Assembly: GCA_030544215.1 (NCBI GenBank)
Contig: JARZZO010000006.1
Coordinates: 51,746,501-51,810,500 of the forward strand
Origin: Zantedeschia hybrid cultivar
Taxonomy: Eukaryota; Streptophyta; Magnoliopsida; Alismatales; Araceae
Length of the DNA stretch: 64,000 bases
Direction of reading: 5' to 3'
Positions 21,801-34,900 of this stretch are shown piece after piece. Position 1 is the first letter of the stretch; each line of letters begins with the position of its first letter. The position numbers and the translations under genes are program-made. A model generated the notes under the pieces. That model did no database searches. It had not been told where the DNA came from and saw nothing but the letters and a program-made list of their open reading frames with translations.

Positions 21801-23530
21801 TGTAAGGACCCACAAAATCATATTTGTAAATCCTAAAATATATATATATGTAATTATGAAAAAGTTTGAGGATAATAATGTGATTGATGACTTTTAGAAG
21901 GCCTTAAGTATAATTTTTAAGGTTTCTAGATGCATCATCAAACCACTAAAAGAAGTTAAATTCGGTAAAGAAGTGTTGAATGAAGGTATAAAGCCAATTA
22001 TAAAAGATACAGGGACTTAAATGTAATAAGTACTAAAGGATAAAGATACTGCTAGAGTAAAGGATAAAGGATATTGCTAAAGGATGAGGAAATTGATAAG
22101 GTTTCTTAGCCCTTAAGTAAGGATACTGGTAAAAGATAAAGGATAACGATAATGTTACTTAGCCCTTAAGAAAGAGACATGTCACAATCCAAGAGGATCT
22201 TAAAAGGGACACTTGTCCCAATCTTAAGCCTAGCCATCTCCTATAAATAGGAGGGTGGTCCTCCCATTTCTCCCCATTCCTCCTTCTCCATGCCAGGGTG
22301 AGAGAGAAAGAGAGAGGGAGGATTTTTAACGCCAGCTCAAGACGTCTTAGAGGGCAGCGCGATGAGGATCTTTAGGAGGTTGTGAGTGCGTAGCATGAAG
22401 CAAGATGCAAGTGATGACTAATCTTGATTCCGCAGCTATTTTTATGTAAAAAATTCTATTTTCAACACTATTTTTGTATTTACTATAAGTACGAAGATCT
22501 ACATGATATTCATGATTATTCGCATATGTTGGATAAGATAGATTGCATATAATTGCATATGTTTAGGCATGTCGCATGCATGTGTTAACATGATTAACTG
22601 ACTGTTACGGACAGTGCCATCGTAAGGAGAGTTTTGGGACGACCTCGCAAGCATTCACGAGGAAGGTCAGAACCCGTGGGCATCGGATATATGGATGGGG
22701 TATCCGCAGTTCTGCATTCTGCGCAGTAGCCAAGACCTTAGCACTTCATGCCTAGGTGCTTTGGTATATGTTAGTCAGTAGATACTCCTTATGTCGTGGT
22801 TTGAATGCATGCCTAGGTGCTTTGGTATATGTTAGTCAGTAGATACTCCTTATGTCGTGGTTTGAATGCATGCCCGTTAAGTAAGTGATAAGATGATGAT
22901 ATGCATGATCATGTTCAGTTAAGCATGTTAGCATGATGGTATGCTAACAATTAAGGTGTATGATATATTAAATTTATGACAGAGGCATGTTACGTTAAGA
23001 TGCATGTTAAGTTATGTTAAGATGCATATTAGGTTTATCATGTTTGATGTTCATATTCGATGCTAAAGAACATGCTAGGGCATAAGCATGTATATACGAT
23101 ATTATGATGCATGTTATTTAGATATTTATCATGTCTTTTTCCTTTATTATATATTGTATGAAAAACCTATAGTTTTCTGTGTTATGAACTTACTAAGTCT
23201 GTTGGGACTTATACTTGTTCGCTAACATTTTTCAAACAAAGAGAGGTAAAGGTTAAGCTATGGGACTAGGAGACTTAGAGACAGAAGATCGAGCTGCTAT
23301 TGAATTGATGTAATAACCGGATATGTTTAAAGATCCTACGCAAGTATAGTAATTTGTAGTATTTATTATTTATTGAATAAATTTGTGGTTATGATGGTTG
23401 ATTCATGGTGTTATAGATGTATGCATGTGCTTACTCTGGAATAAGTATATGTTTAGGTTGTTCCCAGTGTGGCGCGTATGCTGGTTCGAAATAAACCGGC
23501 ATGACTGAAACGAATTGACAGGGCGTTACA
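21801..23530 (+). repeat. TR-GAG-B 5' LTR
   Basis: 1730 bp, TGTAAGGACC to GGGCGTTACA. A TATA box TATAAATA lies at 22242-22249. A 61-bp tandem duplication is present (units from 22748 and 22809); the right LTR has only one unit with a small variant. Confidence 0.88.
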
Positions 23531-23535
23531 GAAAA

Positions 23536-23547
23536 TGGTATCAGAGC
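23536..23547 (+). other. Primer binding site for tRNA-iMet (TR-GAG-B)
   Basis: TGGTATCAGAGC five bases after the LTR end. Confidence 0.9.
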
Positions 23548-23685
23548 AATTATAAGAGATTAAACATCCACTGCCATCTAATCATTAAGGTCATACCAGA
23601 TGATCTTAGGAGTATGATGGGTTAGGTTAGTCTAATCTTAAAGCCTGAGGACTAATTAGAATTTTGTTCCCCCTTTCTCTAGGAA

Positions 23686-24794
23686 ATGGCTAAGAAGGCT
23701 CATAAGAATACAGTTAGAGATTCCGTTGTTGACCCAACCAACAATGATGGGACTGTCGTTCAAGGAAATTCGGATCATGGGGAGAATCCTAGTCCAGTGC
23801 AAGAGACAACTCATGCCATACAGGGGGTAGTACCTTAGGGTGACTTCGATAAATTTCTGAAAACTTTTCAAGGGATGGTTGAGACTATGCAAGTAGGGGC
23901 TTCTTTGATGTCCCAGAAACATGCTTCAGGAGCATCAATTATGGAGAAGTTTAAGAAGATGGGACCTCCTTCTTTTAAGGGGGAGAGCCAACCAGAGGTG
24001 GCAGAAAATTGGTTACGACAGATTGAGAAGATCTTTAGGTCCATCAGGTGTACTGAGGAGGATAAAGTAAATCTAGCAACGTTCATGTTAGAAAAGCATG
24101 CAGACTTTTGGTGGAGTTCTATTTTAAGGACTACCTTTGCAGATCAAGATGAAGCAATCACCTGGGAAGACTTCTTAAAGGCATTTAATAAGAAATATTT
24201 TTCCACCCATATACAAGATCAGAAGGAATTAGAATTTTTGAACTTTAATTCAAGGCAATATGACCGTAGCAGAGTATGAAGCTAAGTTTGTTGAGCTTGA
24301 AAGATACGCACCACACATTTGTAATAATGAGGAAAGATGGGCAAAGAAATTCGTTAGAGGCCTACGAAGTTACCTAAGAGGTAAGCTTATTGTGCTTAAT
24401 CATAAGATTATGGCGGAAGTTGTGGAGACTACCTATATTGTTGAGGCGGAGCATGAGGAGTATATGAAGGAAAAGAAATCCTTAGAGAAATCTAAGGCAC
24501 GTGATTCATCTATACATAAAGAAAATAAGCGAAAGAGAAGCAATTGAATAGGCTCCAGAAGAAAAAGTAATTGAGGGTTCTGTTTGCTCACAGTGTGGAT
24601 ATAAACATAAAGGTAAAGAGTGCGGGAGGACTGTAGGAAAGTGTTTTGGATGTGGAGAAACTGATCACCAGATCTGCGACTGTCCGAAGCTAAAACACAA
24701 GGGCAAGGCCAGAACGTACATGCTAAGTGCGAAGAACTTGCAGACAAAAGGTATTGTTCTTAACCATAACCAGTTTGTTAAAAGTTTTTCCTGA
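23686..24794 (+). pseudogene. Gag of TR-GAG-B, broken
   Basis: Starts MAKKAHKN at 23686. An in-frame TAG lies at about 23837, then the gag fold follows (MEKFKKMGPPSFKG, ENWLRQIEKIF, WEDFLKAFNKKYF). A frameshift near 24255 is followed by TVAEYEAKFVELERYAPH and a stop near 24545. The CCHC zinc knuckle CFGCGETDHQICDC is intact at about 24640-24690. The frame ends at 24794, and a purine tract precedes the 3' LTR. There is no pol, as in TR-GAG-A, but the sequences are only distantly related. Confidence 0.85.
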
Positions 24795-24845
24795 TCATTT
24801 AATATGTTATCACAAACTGAAAATTCAAGGACGAATTTTGTTTAA

Positions 24846-24856
24846 GGGGGAGAGAA
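24846..24856 (+). other. Polypurine tract of TR-GAG-B
   Basis: GGGGGAGAGAA directly before the TGCAAGG start of the 3' LTR. Confidence 0.75.
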
Positions 24857-26159
24857 TGCAAGGACCCATAAAATTATTTCATGAAAAGTTTAATCATAAT
24901 TTTAAGAATTTAATGGTACAATTAGATGGTAATAAGTTTAGCCAACATGTACACAATTATGAGAAAAGAAAATATTTGTAAATCCTAAAAAGTATATATA
25001 TGCAATTATGAAAAGTTTGAAGATAACAATGTGATTGATGATTTTTAGGTCTTAAGTATAATTTTTAAGGTTTCTAGATGTATCCTCAAACTACTAAAAG
25101 AAATTAAATTCAGTAAAAAAGTACTGAATAAAGGTATAAAGATAATTATAAAAGATACAGGGACTTAAATATAATAAGTACTAAAGGATAAAGATACTGC
25201 TAAAGTAAAGGATAAAGGATACTGCTAAAGGATGAGGAAATTGATAAGGTTTTTTAGCCCTTAAGTAAGGATACTGGTAAAGGATAAAGGATAACGATAA
25301 GGTTACTTAGCCTTTAAGAAAGGGACACATGTCACAATCTAAGAGGATCTTAAAAGGGACACTTGTCCCAATCTTAAGCCTAGCCATCTCCTATAAATAG
25401 GAGGGTGGTCCTCCCATTTCTCCCCATTCTTCCTCCTTCTCCACGCCAGGGTGAGAGAGAAAGAGAGAAAGAGAGAGGGAGGATTCTTAGTTCCAGCTTG
25501 AGACATCTTAGAGGGCGGCGCGAGGAGGATCTTTAGGAGGCTGCGAGTGCGTAACATTAAGCAAGAGGCAAATGATGACTAACCCTGACTCCGCAGCTAC
25601 TTTTATGTAGAAAATTCTATTTTCAACACTATGTTCCTACTTACTATAACTACGAAGATCTACATGATATTCATGATTATTCGCATATGTTGGATAAGAT
25701 AGATTGCATATAATTGCATATGTTTAGGCATGTCGCATGCATGTGTTAACATGATTAACTGACTGTTACGGACAGTGCCATCGTAAGGAGAGTTTTGGGC
25801 CGACCTCGCAAGCATTCACGAGGAAGGTCAAAACCCGTGGGCATCGGGTATATGGATGGGGTATCCGCAGTTCTGCATTCTGCGCAGTAGCCAAGACCTT
25901 AGCACTTCATGCCTAGGTGCTTTGGTATATGTTAGTCAATAGGAATTAGTCAGTAGGTACTCCTTATGTCGTGGTTTGAATGCATACCCGTTAAGTAAGT
26001 GATAAGATGATGATATGCATGATCATGTTCAGTTAAGCATGTTAGCATGATGGTATGCTAACAATTAAGGTGTATGATATATTAAGTTTATAACAGAGGC
26101 ATGTTACGTTAAGATGCATGTTAAGTTATGTTAAGATGCATGTTAGGTTTATGATGTTT
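24857..26159 (+). repeat. TR-GAG-B 3' LTR, first part
   Basis: Matches the left LTR from its start (TGCAAGGACCC) to GATGTTT, where hAT copy 2 begins. The TATA box is at 25392-25399. It keeps a roughly 100-base AT-rich stretch missing from the left LTR. Confidence 0.87.
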
Positions 26160-26829
26160 GATGAATTGGGGAATCGGCCGATTCCGATTCGAATCGGAAT
26201 CGACGGGTCCCGATCCAATTTGGGGGGAAATTTATTGTTCCCCCCTATCGATTTAAAAAAAAAAAAAAAAACGGTGGAAATCGGCCCAAACCGGACCAAA
26301 TCAGGGCCGGACCGGCCAGATCGGCCGGTCCGGACCCGATTTAATCCGGTTCAGGCTCTCCCGGATCCCCCCTTAAGGGGGGATCGGGAGCCAGGCGCCA
26401 GCAGCGTTTCTACTGCTGGCGCCCACCCTTCCCCCATTCCCCCAGCCCCTCCCCCTCCCCTGGCCACTGCCGCCACTCGCCGCCGGCCCCCCGCCGCTGT
26501 CGGCCGTCCGCCGCCGGCCATCTTCTTCTCTCTCCTCTCTCTTTCTCTTTCTGTATCTTTTTCTTTGAGATCTCGACCAAAAGGAGAGGGTTTTCATCCC
26601 GTCATTGTCGGCCGGCCGTCCGAGAGACGCCACCGCCGTTGTTGTCCCGTCACCACCGCCGTCGACGTCGGATTTTCTTTTCGCATCCCAATCCGAGTTT
26701 AAGTATATTTCGATCTATTTTTTTTAATTCTAAAAAAATTAGAAATGATGTATGATTGTGTATATTATGTAGATCTATTAATATTTAGGTTAAAAAAAAT
26801 TAGCATGTTGATTAGACAAAATTATCAAA

Positions 26830-27210
26830 ATTGGCCCTAATTAGGGGTTAAAAATTGAGACTTTTGTATGATTAGTGTAATTAAGGTTCAATTGAGTGTG
26901 ACAACCACTCAATTGAACTTATTAGAACATAAATGTGTATTTTTTTGCATTAATTGCATGTTATTAACGTTAATTAGTTAAAATTAGCCCTAATTAGGGG
27001 TTAACAATTAGGGCTTTTGTATGATTAGTGTAATTAAGGATCAATTGAGTGTGTCAACCACTCAATTGAACTTATTAGAACATAAATGTGTATTTTTTTG
27101 CATTGATTGCATGTTATTAACGTTAATTAGTTAAAATAAGCCGTAATTTGGGGTTAAAAATTGGGACTTTTGTATGATTAGTATAATTAAGGTTCAATTG
27201 AGTGTGCCAA
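26830..27210 (+). repeat. 153-bp hairpin repeats of hAT copy 2
   Basis: Three hairpins with TTCAATTGAGTG-type stems start at 26887, 27040 and 27193, in exact 153-bp steps. Position and sequence match the array in copy 1. Confidence 0.92.
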
Positions 27211-27271
27211 CCACTCAATTGAACTTATTAGAACCTGATTGCATTTTTTTGGTTTTATGTTATGCAAGAAT

Positions 27272-30200
27272 ATGGCAGAGCAAGGACTTTATGAACAAGA
27301 TGTGGAGCAGCATGGTGCTGATCCTGGTTGTCAGCATTGCACACTAGTGGACAGTGTTAGGAGGAGGGTCAAATGCAACAGGTGTGGAAAAGAGATGGGT
27401 GGTGGCGTCTATCGCCTAAAAAATCATCTTGTTGGCATATCAGGAGACGTCAGTAGATGTGAGTCAGTCCCGCTGGACTTGAAGAAGGAAATGAGAACTT
27501 ATATGATGGGTAAAAAGGTACACAAAGATTTATCATCTCAACACATGGATTTGCAAGATGAGATATCAGGGCGCCAGAGACGAAGATTTTATAGTCTACA
27601 TGTTCAGCGCCCGATCAATTTAGATGATGATGAGGAGGAGGAGGAGAAGGAGGAGGAGGATCCAGATGACCCTAATGCAGAGTACACCAGAGCTGTTCGT
27701 GCCAGTTTGCGGACAAATAGAGAAGATGAGGACCGGCGAAGAGGCATAAGATCATCAAAGTATCAGTGCCTATTGCTTCTCAGCCTGGGAGATTCGTTCC
27801 TAGGAGTTCTTCTGGTCGCAAGACTGCTAGTTCCATGTTGAGTTGTGGACGGACATCAGATGTGGCACGTGGTCCTATGGACCAATTTTTGTACAGATCA
27901 AGGTCTGCCAGACAGCCTAGAATCAAGCAAGCATTAAAAGGAGTCAATGCATCAGCAAAAAATGCCTTGAAAGGAATTGTGAAATGGTTTTTACATACAG
28001 ATGTGCCAACACATACAGCATCTAGTCCATATTTTCATATGATGGTGGATGCAATTGCAGATGCTGGGTCCGGTGTAAAGGCCCCCACACCTCCCTACAT
28101 TGATGATGTTGGGCTCGAAGAATAGTATAATAACATGAGGGTATGGGTCAACACTTCAAAAATGTGTGGAGGGAGCGTAGTTGTACCATCATGTGTGATG
28201 GTTGGACAGGGACCACAAGAAGATCCATAATTAATTTCCTTGTGTATTGCAGCGAGGACACTGTTTTTTTGAAGTCTGTGGATGCCTCAAACAGAATAAA
28301 GAACGCTGATTATTTGTACAGGCTACTGGATGGCGTGGTAGAGGAAATTGGTGAAGAAAATGTTATGCAGATAGTCACTGACAGCGAAGCAAGCTACAAA
28401 GCAGCCGGTAAATTGTTGATGCAGAAGAGGCACCAATTGTACTGAGTGCCTTGTGCAGCACATTTTATTGACTTGATGATGGAGGACATAGGTAAAGATC
28501 TTTTTGTTGCGGAGGTGGTACAACATGCTCAGATGATCACGGGATTTATTTATAGTCACAACAGGATCTTACATATGACGAGAGAACATACAAATGGACG
28601 GGATCTTCTTCGTGCTGGCCCTACCAGATTTGCATCCAACTTCATCTCTTTAGAGAGTCTGAGTAAATACAAGCATCAGTTGGCCCAATTAGTCCACCCT
28701 GACGAGTTTCTAGCACATATAGGGACACTGAGGGCCGATGCTAGAGAAGTTGCGTTGGCAGTGCAATCGCTAGTTGGGGAGAGAAGTTTTTAGGATAAGG
28801 TTTCTCGCTATCTGAAAGTGGTTGAGCCTCTGGTACGTGTTCTGAGGTTAGTTGATGGAGATGACAAAAATGACATGGTATATTTGTATGAGGCCATGGA
28901 TAGAGCAAAGGAGCAATTGAGCGAAAGCCTTCCTACCTCTCATGACAAATGGTGGAGGATCATCGATGATAGATGAGAGTCGACTCTTCATCATGATCTC
29001 CATGCTGCTGGTTAATTCTTCATCTATTCAAGTTGATTTTATGTTATTAATTTTAATCACATTTAATTTTATAACTAATTAATACTCAATTTATCTGCAG
29101 GATATTTTTTCAATCCAAGGTATCAGTATAGTGAGAGTGTACATAATGACGGAGAGGTCCTTCGAGGCACAACTAACGTGATTACTAGAATATCAAAGAA
29201 TACGAATGAAAGGATAGATGCCTTAGCAGATGTAACATACAAAGTAGGAGTTTATGAAAATGCAGGCGTCTATCATTAATTTATGTCATTTATATTTATT
29301 TTGTATATGGAAAGATTTAAATTGAAGATTGGCATTTATGGAGATGATGACGTCAGGGCTGCAATAACGAGGACAACTCCAGATGAATTACATAATAAAT
29401 AGTCAAATACTCAATTTAATGATACTACCAGTCTACATATGATTATTAATATCGTCGTCTTCTTTTTTTTTTTCAACAGCTGAATGGTAGATCCATATTA
29501 ATTACAGACAAGCTACCACAAACCCTTTGGCGTATGTTGCATACGAGTACTCAGTCAAACCACTTCTTCCAGTCAGTGTGAAAGAAACTGGAGTATATTC
29601 AATCTCATTCACACGAAGGTTCGTAACAGATTGAGGGTTTCTAGGCTGGAGAAGTTGGTGTACTGTCACTACAATATACGCCTAAAAATCAGGCAGATTC
29701 AGGAAAGACAGGGGCTTGAAAGACAGAAGTTCATGGAGTTTGCTGGCAGACCAGTTGATGAGCCTGTACATCATATTAATATTGATGAACTATTAGATGA
29801 AGTACACCCACTGAATTCTTGGGTGGAGTGCAGAGCTACCAAAGATGCACACCTGAGTTTGATCCTCAGGATCGGAGTTGGGCAGGAGGTGAATTAGATG
29901 CAGTAGTTGCTCGAGATCCTGAATTTCAGACAACACAAGAAGGAGGTGCACTTGTTCTTCAGAGGCGCCGAAAGTCAGCCACACTAGAAGACACTGTTAG
30001 AACTTCTGCCTCTCAGCCAGCACTCAGTAGATCAGCTACTCAGGTGGATCCACAAAGAAGAAAGGAGAAAGAGCCAGCGAGACCTTCACTGTAGTCATCT
30101 AGCAGCAAAAAGAGAAAACAATCAAAAGGAAAGTCTAAACAACGAGTGGACCCATCGGAAGAAGAAGAAGGGACAGTTCAGCAGACTGGAGAGACACTTA

Positions 30201-30804
30201 AGGACACCCCAGGTTTACCACCTCACTTGGCCAGCATGTACGAGGCAGAAAGACAAACCTATAGGCATAGAAGAAGGCAGTTGAGGAAAACAAGCCAAGT
30301 GCAGAGTGATGACTCCACTGAGGATGATGATGATGGAGATGGTGATGGTGATAGCGTTGTTGTTGCTGGACTATCAGGAGGTTATGCACTTGGGAGCAGT
30401 TACACATGATACGAAGATTACTCCGCACCTCCGAGTCATTCTGAAGGAACTCAAGGCCAAAGACAAGGACAACAAATGGGATTTGAAGGCCAACAGAGAC
30501 AGGCAGATGTGATTGGCGCCCATAGGAAGATGCACCTTCTTATCCTACACTGCAGTATTCAGACATCAACAGCACTACTAAAAGGTACTCTGGACCCCCA
30601 CCTATACAGTATGGCATTTTTGTCCCTCCAACACAATCAAGAGAAAGTTCAAGCCAACAACCTTACACACCTAGAGGTATTCAGAGAGGATTCAAAGACC
30701 TCGCTAATTTCTTGTTTGGCTATGGATATGCACCATACATGTCGGCATATTATGGCCCGCCAGCTCAAACTTATGAGCCGGATGATGAAGGATCACAAAT
30801 GTGA
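27272..30804 (+). pseudogene. hAT transposase of copy 2, broken
   Basis: ATG at 27272. An intact BED zinc finger follows, VKCNRCGKEMGGG...HLVG, with the acidic linker coded by GAG/GAT repeats. A 1-base loss near 27757 shifts the frame. The DUF659 part is readable in pieces (MCDGWTGTTRRS, IVTDSEASY) with stops at about 28123 (Glu codon to TAG), 28444 (Trp to TGA) and 28792. A 1-base deletion at about 28148 is shared with copy 3. Exon 2, lost in copy 1, is present here (29101 on, GYFFNPRYQYSESVHNDG). The dimerisation exon starts near 29481, and the tail ends at 30804. Inactive. Confidence 0.87.
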
Positions 30805-31138
30805 TCTTTCTAAGGTATTTTTATACAATAATGTCTTTTTTAATTAATGCACAACAAAAATTATTAGTTAGTTAGTTGTCTTTAATGTTTATTTTTTATG
30901 GATGTACATAAATTGCATTCATTCTTATTGTACATCAATTGAATAATATGTATGTAATTTTTCCTGATTTTTTTTAATTTTTTCTGATTTTTTCTGATTT
31001 TTTTTTATTTTATTTTTATCTGGCCGAGTCGAACCGGCCAGACTTCGTCTGGATCGGCCTACCCGGCCAATCCAGATCGGATCGGGTCGGGATCGCCGGG
31101 TCTCGTTTCCGGGTCCCGACCCGACCCGGAATTCCTTG
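30805..31138 (+). repeat. Subterminal repeats and right end of hAT copy 2
   Basis: Same architecture as copy 1: TTTTTTCTGA-like units at about 30957-31010, then a CG-rich palindromic end. Confidence 0.8.
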
Positions 31139-31598
31139 TTCATATTCGATACTAAAAAACATGTTAGGGCATAAGCATGTATATACGATATTATGATGCA
31201 TATTATTTAGATATGTATCATGTCTTTTTCCTTTATGATATATTGTATGAAAAACCTATGATTTTTTGGGTTATGAACTTGCTAAGTATATTGGGACTTA
31301 CACTTGCTCGCTAACATTTTTCAGGCAAAGAGAGGTAAAGGTTAAACTATGGGACTAGGAGACTTAGAGATAGAAGATCGAGCTACTATTGAATTGATGT
31401 AATAATTAGATATGTTTAAAGATCATCGGCAAGTATAGTAATTTGTAGTATTTATTATTTATTGGATAAATTTCTGATTAGGATGGTTGATTCATGGTGT
31501 TACGGATGTATGCATGTGCTCACTCTGGAATAAATATATGTTCGAGTTGTTTCCACTATGGCGCGCCTGCTGGTTCAAAATAAGCGGGTATGACTGAA
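31139..31598 (+). repeat. TR-GAG-B 3' LTR, second part
   Basis: Continues the LTR after hAT copy 2 (TTCATATTCG...) and stops at TGACTGAA. The last roughly 20 bases expected from the left LTR (ACGAATTGACAGGGCGTTAC) are missing. Confidence 0.87.
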
Positions 31599-31949
31599 CA
31601 AGAAATTCTTGGTCGGGTCGAGTCGAGTTGGGACCCAAAATCGGGACCCGGCGATCCCGACCCGATCCGATCTGGATCAACCGGGTCGGCCGATCCAGAC
31701 GAAGTCCGGCCAGTCTGACTCGGTCGGATTTTTTATAAAAAAAATCAGAAAAAATCAGGAAAAATCAGAAAAAATTAAAAAAAAAATCAGAAAAAATTAC
31801 ATTCATATTATTCAATTGATGTACAATAAGAATGAATGCAATTCATGTACATCTATAAAAAATAAACATCAAAGACAACTAACTAACTAATAATTTTTGT
31901 TGTGAACTAATTAAAAAAGACATTATTGTTGAAAAATACCTTAGAAAGA

Positions 31950-34900
31950 TTACATTTTTAATCCTTCATCCTCCGGCTCATAAGTTTAAACTGGCAGGCC
32001 ATAATCTGCCGACATGTATGGTGCATATCCATAGCCAAACAAGGAACTAGCGAGGTCTTCGAATCCTCTTTGAATACCTATAGGTGGGTAAGGTTGTTGG
32101 CTTGAACTTTCTCCTGATTGTGTTGGAGGGACAAAAATGACATACTTTATAGGTGGAGGTCCAGAGTACCCTTCAGTAGTGCTGCTGATGTCTGAATACG
32201 GCAGTTTAGGGGGGTGAAAAATGGGCAGATAAGAAGGTGCATCTTCTATAGGGGCCAATCACATCTTGTCTCTCTGTTGGCGTTCAAATCCCCTTTATTC
32301 TCCTTGTCTTTGGCCTTGAATTCCTTCAGAATGACTCGAAGGCACGAAGTAATCTTCGTATCCTATGTAACTGCTACCAAATGCAAAAACCTCCTGATAG
32401 TCCAGCAGCAGCAGCGCCATCACATCACCATCTCCATCATCATCATCATCATCCTCAGTGGAGTCATCACTACGCAGTTGGCTTGTTTTCCTCAACCGCC
32501 TTCTTCTATGCCTATAGGTTTGTCTTTCTGCCTCGTACATGCTGGCCAAGTGAGGTGGTAAACCTGGGGTGTCCTTAAGTGTCTCTCCAGTCTGCTGAAT
32601 TGTCCCTTCTTCTTCTTCCGATGGGTCCACTCGTTGTTTAGACTTTCCTTTTGATTGTTTTCTCTTTTTGCTGCTAGATGACTACAGTGAAGGTCTCGCT
32701 GGCTCTTTCTCCTTTCTTCTTTGTGGATCCACCTGAGTAGCTGATCTACTGAGTGCTGGCTGAGAGGCAGAAGTTCTAACAGTGTCTTCTAGTGTGGCTG
32801 ACTTTCGGCGCCTCTGAAGAACAAGTGCACCTCCTTCTTGTGTTGTCTGAAATTCAGGATCTCGAGCAACTACTGCATCTAATTCACCTCCTGCCCAACT
32901 CCGATCCTGAGGATCAAACTCAGGAATGCATCTTTGGTAGCTCTGCACTCCACCCAAGAATTCAGTGGGTATACTTCATCTAATAGTTCATCAATATTAA
33001 TCTGATGTACATGCTCATCAACTGGTCTGCCAGCAAACTCCATGAATTTCTGTCTTTCAAGCCCCTGTCTTTCCTGAATCTGCCTGATTTTTAGGCACAT
33101 ATTGTAGTGACAGTACACCAACTTCTCCAGCCTAGAAACCCTCAATCTGTTACGAACCTTCGTGTGAATGAGACTGAATGTACTCCAATTTCTTTCACAC
33201 TGACTGAAAGAAGTGGTTTGACTGAGTACTCGTATGCAACATACGCCAAAGGGTTTGTGGCAGCTTGTCTGTAATTAATCTGGATCCACCATTCAACTGT
33301 TGAAAAAAAGAAAAAAGACGACGATATTAATAATCATATGTAGACTGGTAGTATCATTAAATTGAGTATTTGACTATTTATTATATAATTCAACTGGAGT
33401 TGTCCTCGTTACTGCAACCATGACGTCATCATCTCCATAAATGTCAATCTTCAATTTAAATCTCTCCATCTACAAAATAAATATAAATGACATAAGTTAA
33501 TGATAGACGCCTGCATTTTCATAAACTCCTACTTTGTATGTTACCTCTACTAAGGTATCTATCCTTTCATTCGTATTCCTTGATATTCTAGTAATCACAT
33601 TAATTGTGCCTCGAAGGACCTCTCCGTCATTATGCACACTCTCACTATAATGATACCTTGGGTTGAAAAAATATCTTTCATATAAATTGAGTATTAATTA
33701 GTTATAAAATTAAACGTGATTAAAATTAATAACATAAAATCAACTTGAATAGATGAAAAATTAACCAACGGCACGGAGATCATGATGAAGAGTCGACTCC
33801 CATCTATCATCGATGATGCTCCACCATTTGTCATGAGAAGTAGAAAGGCTTTCTCTTAATTGCTCTTTTGCTCTATCCATAGCCTCATGCAAATATCCCA
33901 TGTCATTTTTGTTATCTCCATCAACTAACCTCAGAACACGTACCAGAGGCTCAACCATTTTCAGATAGCGAGAAACCTTATCCCAAAAACTTCTCTCCCC
34001 AACTAGCGATTGCACTGCCAACGCAACTTCTCTAGCATCGGCCCTCAATGTCCCTATATGTGCCAGAAACTCGTCAGAGTGGACTAATTGGGCCAACTGA
34101 TGCTTGTATTTACTCAGGCTCTCTAAAGAGATGAAGTTGGATGCAAATCTGGTAGGGCCAGCACGAAGAAAATCCCGTCTACCTGTATATTCTCTCATCA
34201 CATGTAAGATCCTGTTGTGACTATAAATAAATCTCGTGATCATCTGAGCATGTTATACCACCTCAGCAACAAAAGAATCTTTACCTATGTCCTCCATCAT
34301 CAAGTCAATAGAATGTGCTACACAAGACACCCAGTACAAATGGTGCCTCTTCTGCATCAACAATTTATTGGCTGCTTTGTAACTTGCTTCGTTGTCAGTG
34401 ACTATCTGCATAACATTTTCTTCACCAATTTCCTCTACCACGCCATCCATTAACCTGTACAAATAATCAGCATTCTTTATTTTGTTTGAGGCATCCACAG
34501 ACTTCAAAAAAACAATGCCCTCGCTGCAATACACAAGGAAATTAATCATGGATCTTCTTATGGTCCCTGTCCAACCATCACACATGATGGTACAACTACG
34601 CTCCCTCCACACATTTTTGAAGTGTTGACCCATACCCTCATGTTATTATACTCTTCTTCGAGCCCAACGTCATCAATGTAGGGAGGTGTGGGGGCCTTTA
34701 CACCGGGCCCAGCATCTGCAATTGCATCCACCATCATATGAAAATATGGACTAGATGATGTATGTGTTGGCACACCTGCATGTAAAAACCATTTCACAAT
34801 TCCTTTCAAGGCATTTTTTGCTGATGCATTGACTCCTTTTAATGCTTGCTTGATTCTAGGCTGTCTGGCAGACCTTGATCTGTACAAAAATTGGTCCATA

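Larger units (their letters stand above)
26160..31138 (+). mobile_element. hAT DNA transposon copy 2, both ends present
   Basis: 4979-bp copy of the same family as copy 1, inserted in the TR-GAG-B LTR (empty site visible in the left LTR near 23050). The left end GATGAATTGGGG corresponds to CATGGATTGCGG in related copies; the right end is GGAATTCCTTG. No clean 8-bp target duplication is visible: left flank ...GTTT, right flank TTCATATTCG. It has three hairpin repeat units. The terminal 60 bases are nested palindromes (AATCGGCCGATT). Confidence 0.85.
21801..31598 (+). mobile_element. TR-GAG-B: second gag-only LTR retrotransposon
   Basis: The left LTR is 21801-23530, then primer site, gag and polypurine tract, and the right LTR starts at 24857. 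The interior is 1326 bp and contains only gag. The right LTR is split by hAT copy 2 (26160-31138), resumes at 31139 and stops at 31598, about 20 bases short of its expected end, where hAT copy 3 begins. The left LTR lacks about 100 bases near its start that the right one keeps. It is clearly older than TR-GAG-A because the LTRs differ by indels and many substitutions. The element sits inside the copia element to the left. Confidence 0.85.

Noticed and set aside
24727..24981. 84-codon frame starting MRRTCRQK
   Set aside because: It is out of frame with the Gag zinc knuckle and runs through the purine tract into the LTR.
26118..26702. 194-codon Pro/Arg-rich frame
   Set aside because: It covers the GC-rich non-coding 5' end of hAT copy 2 and the LTR boundary.
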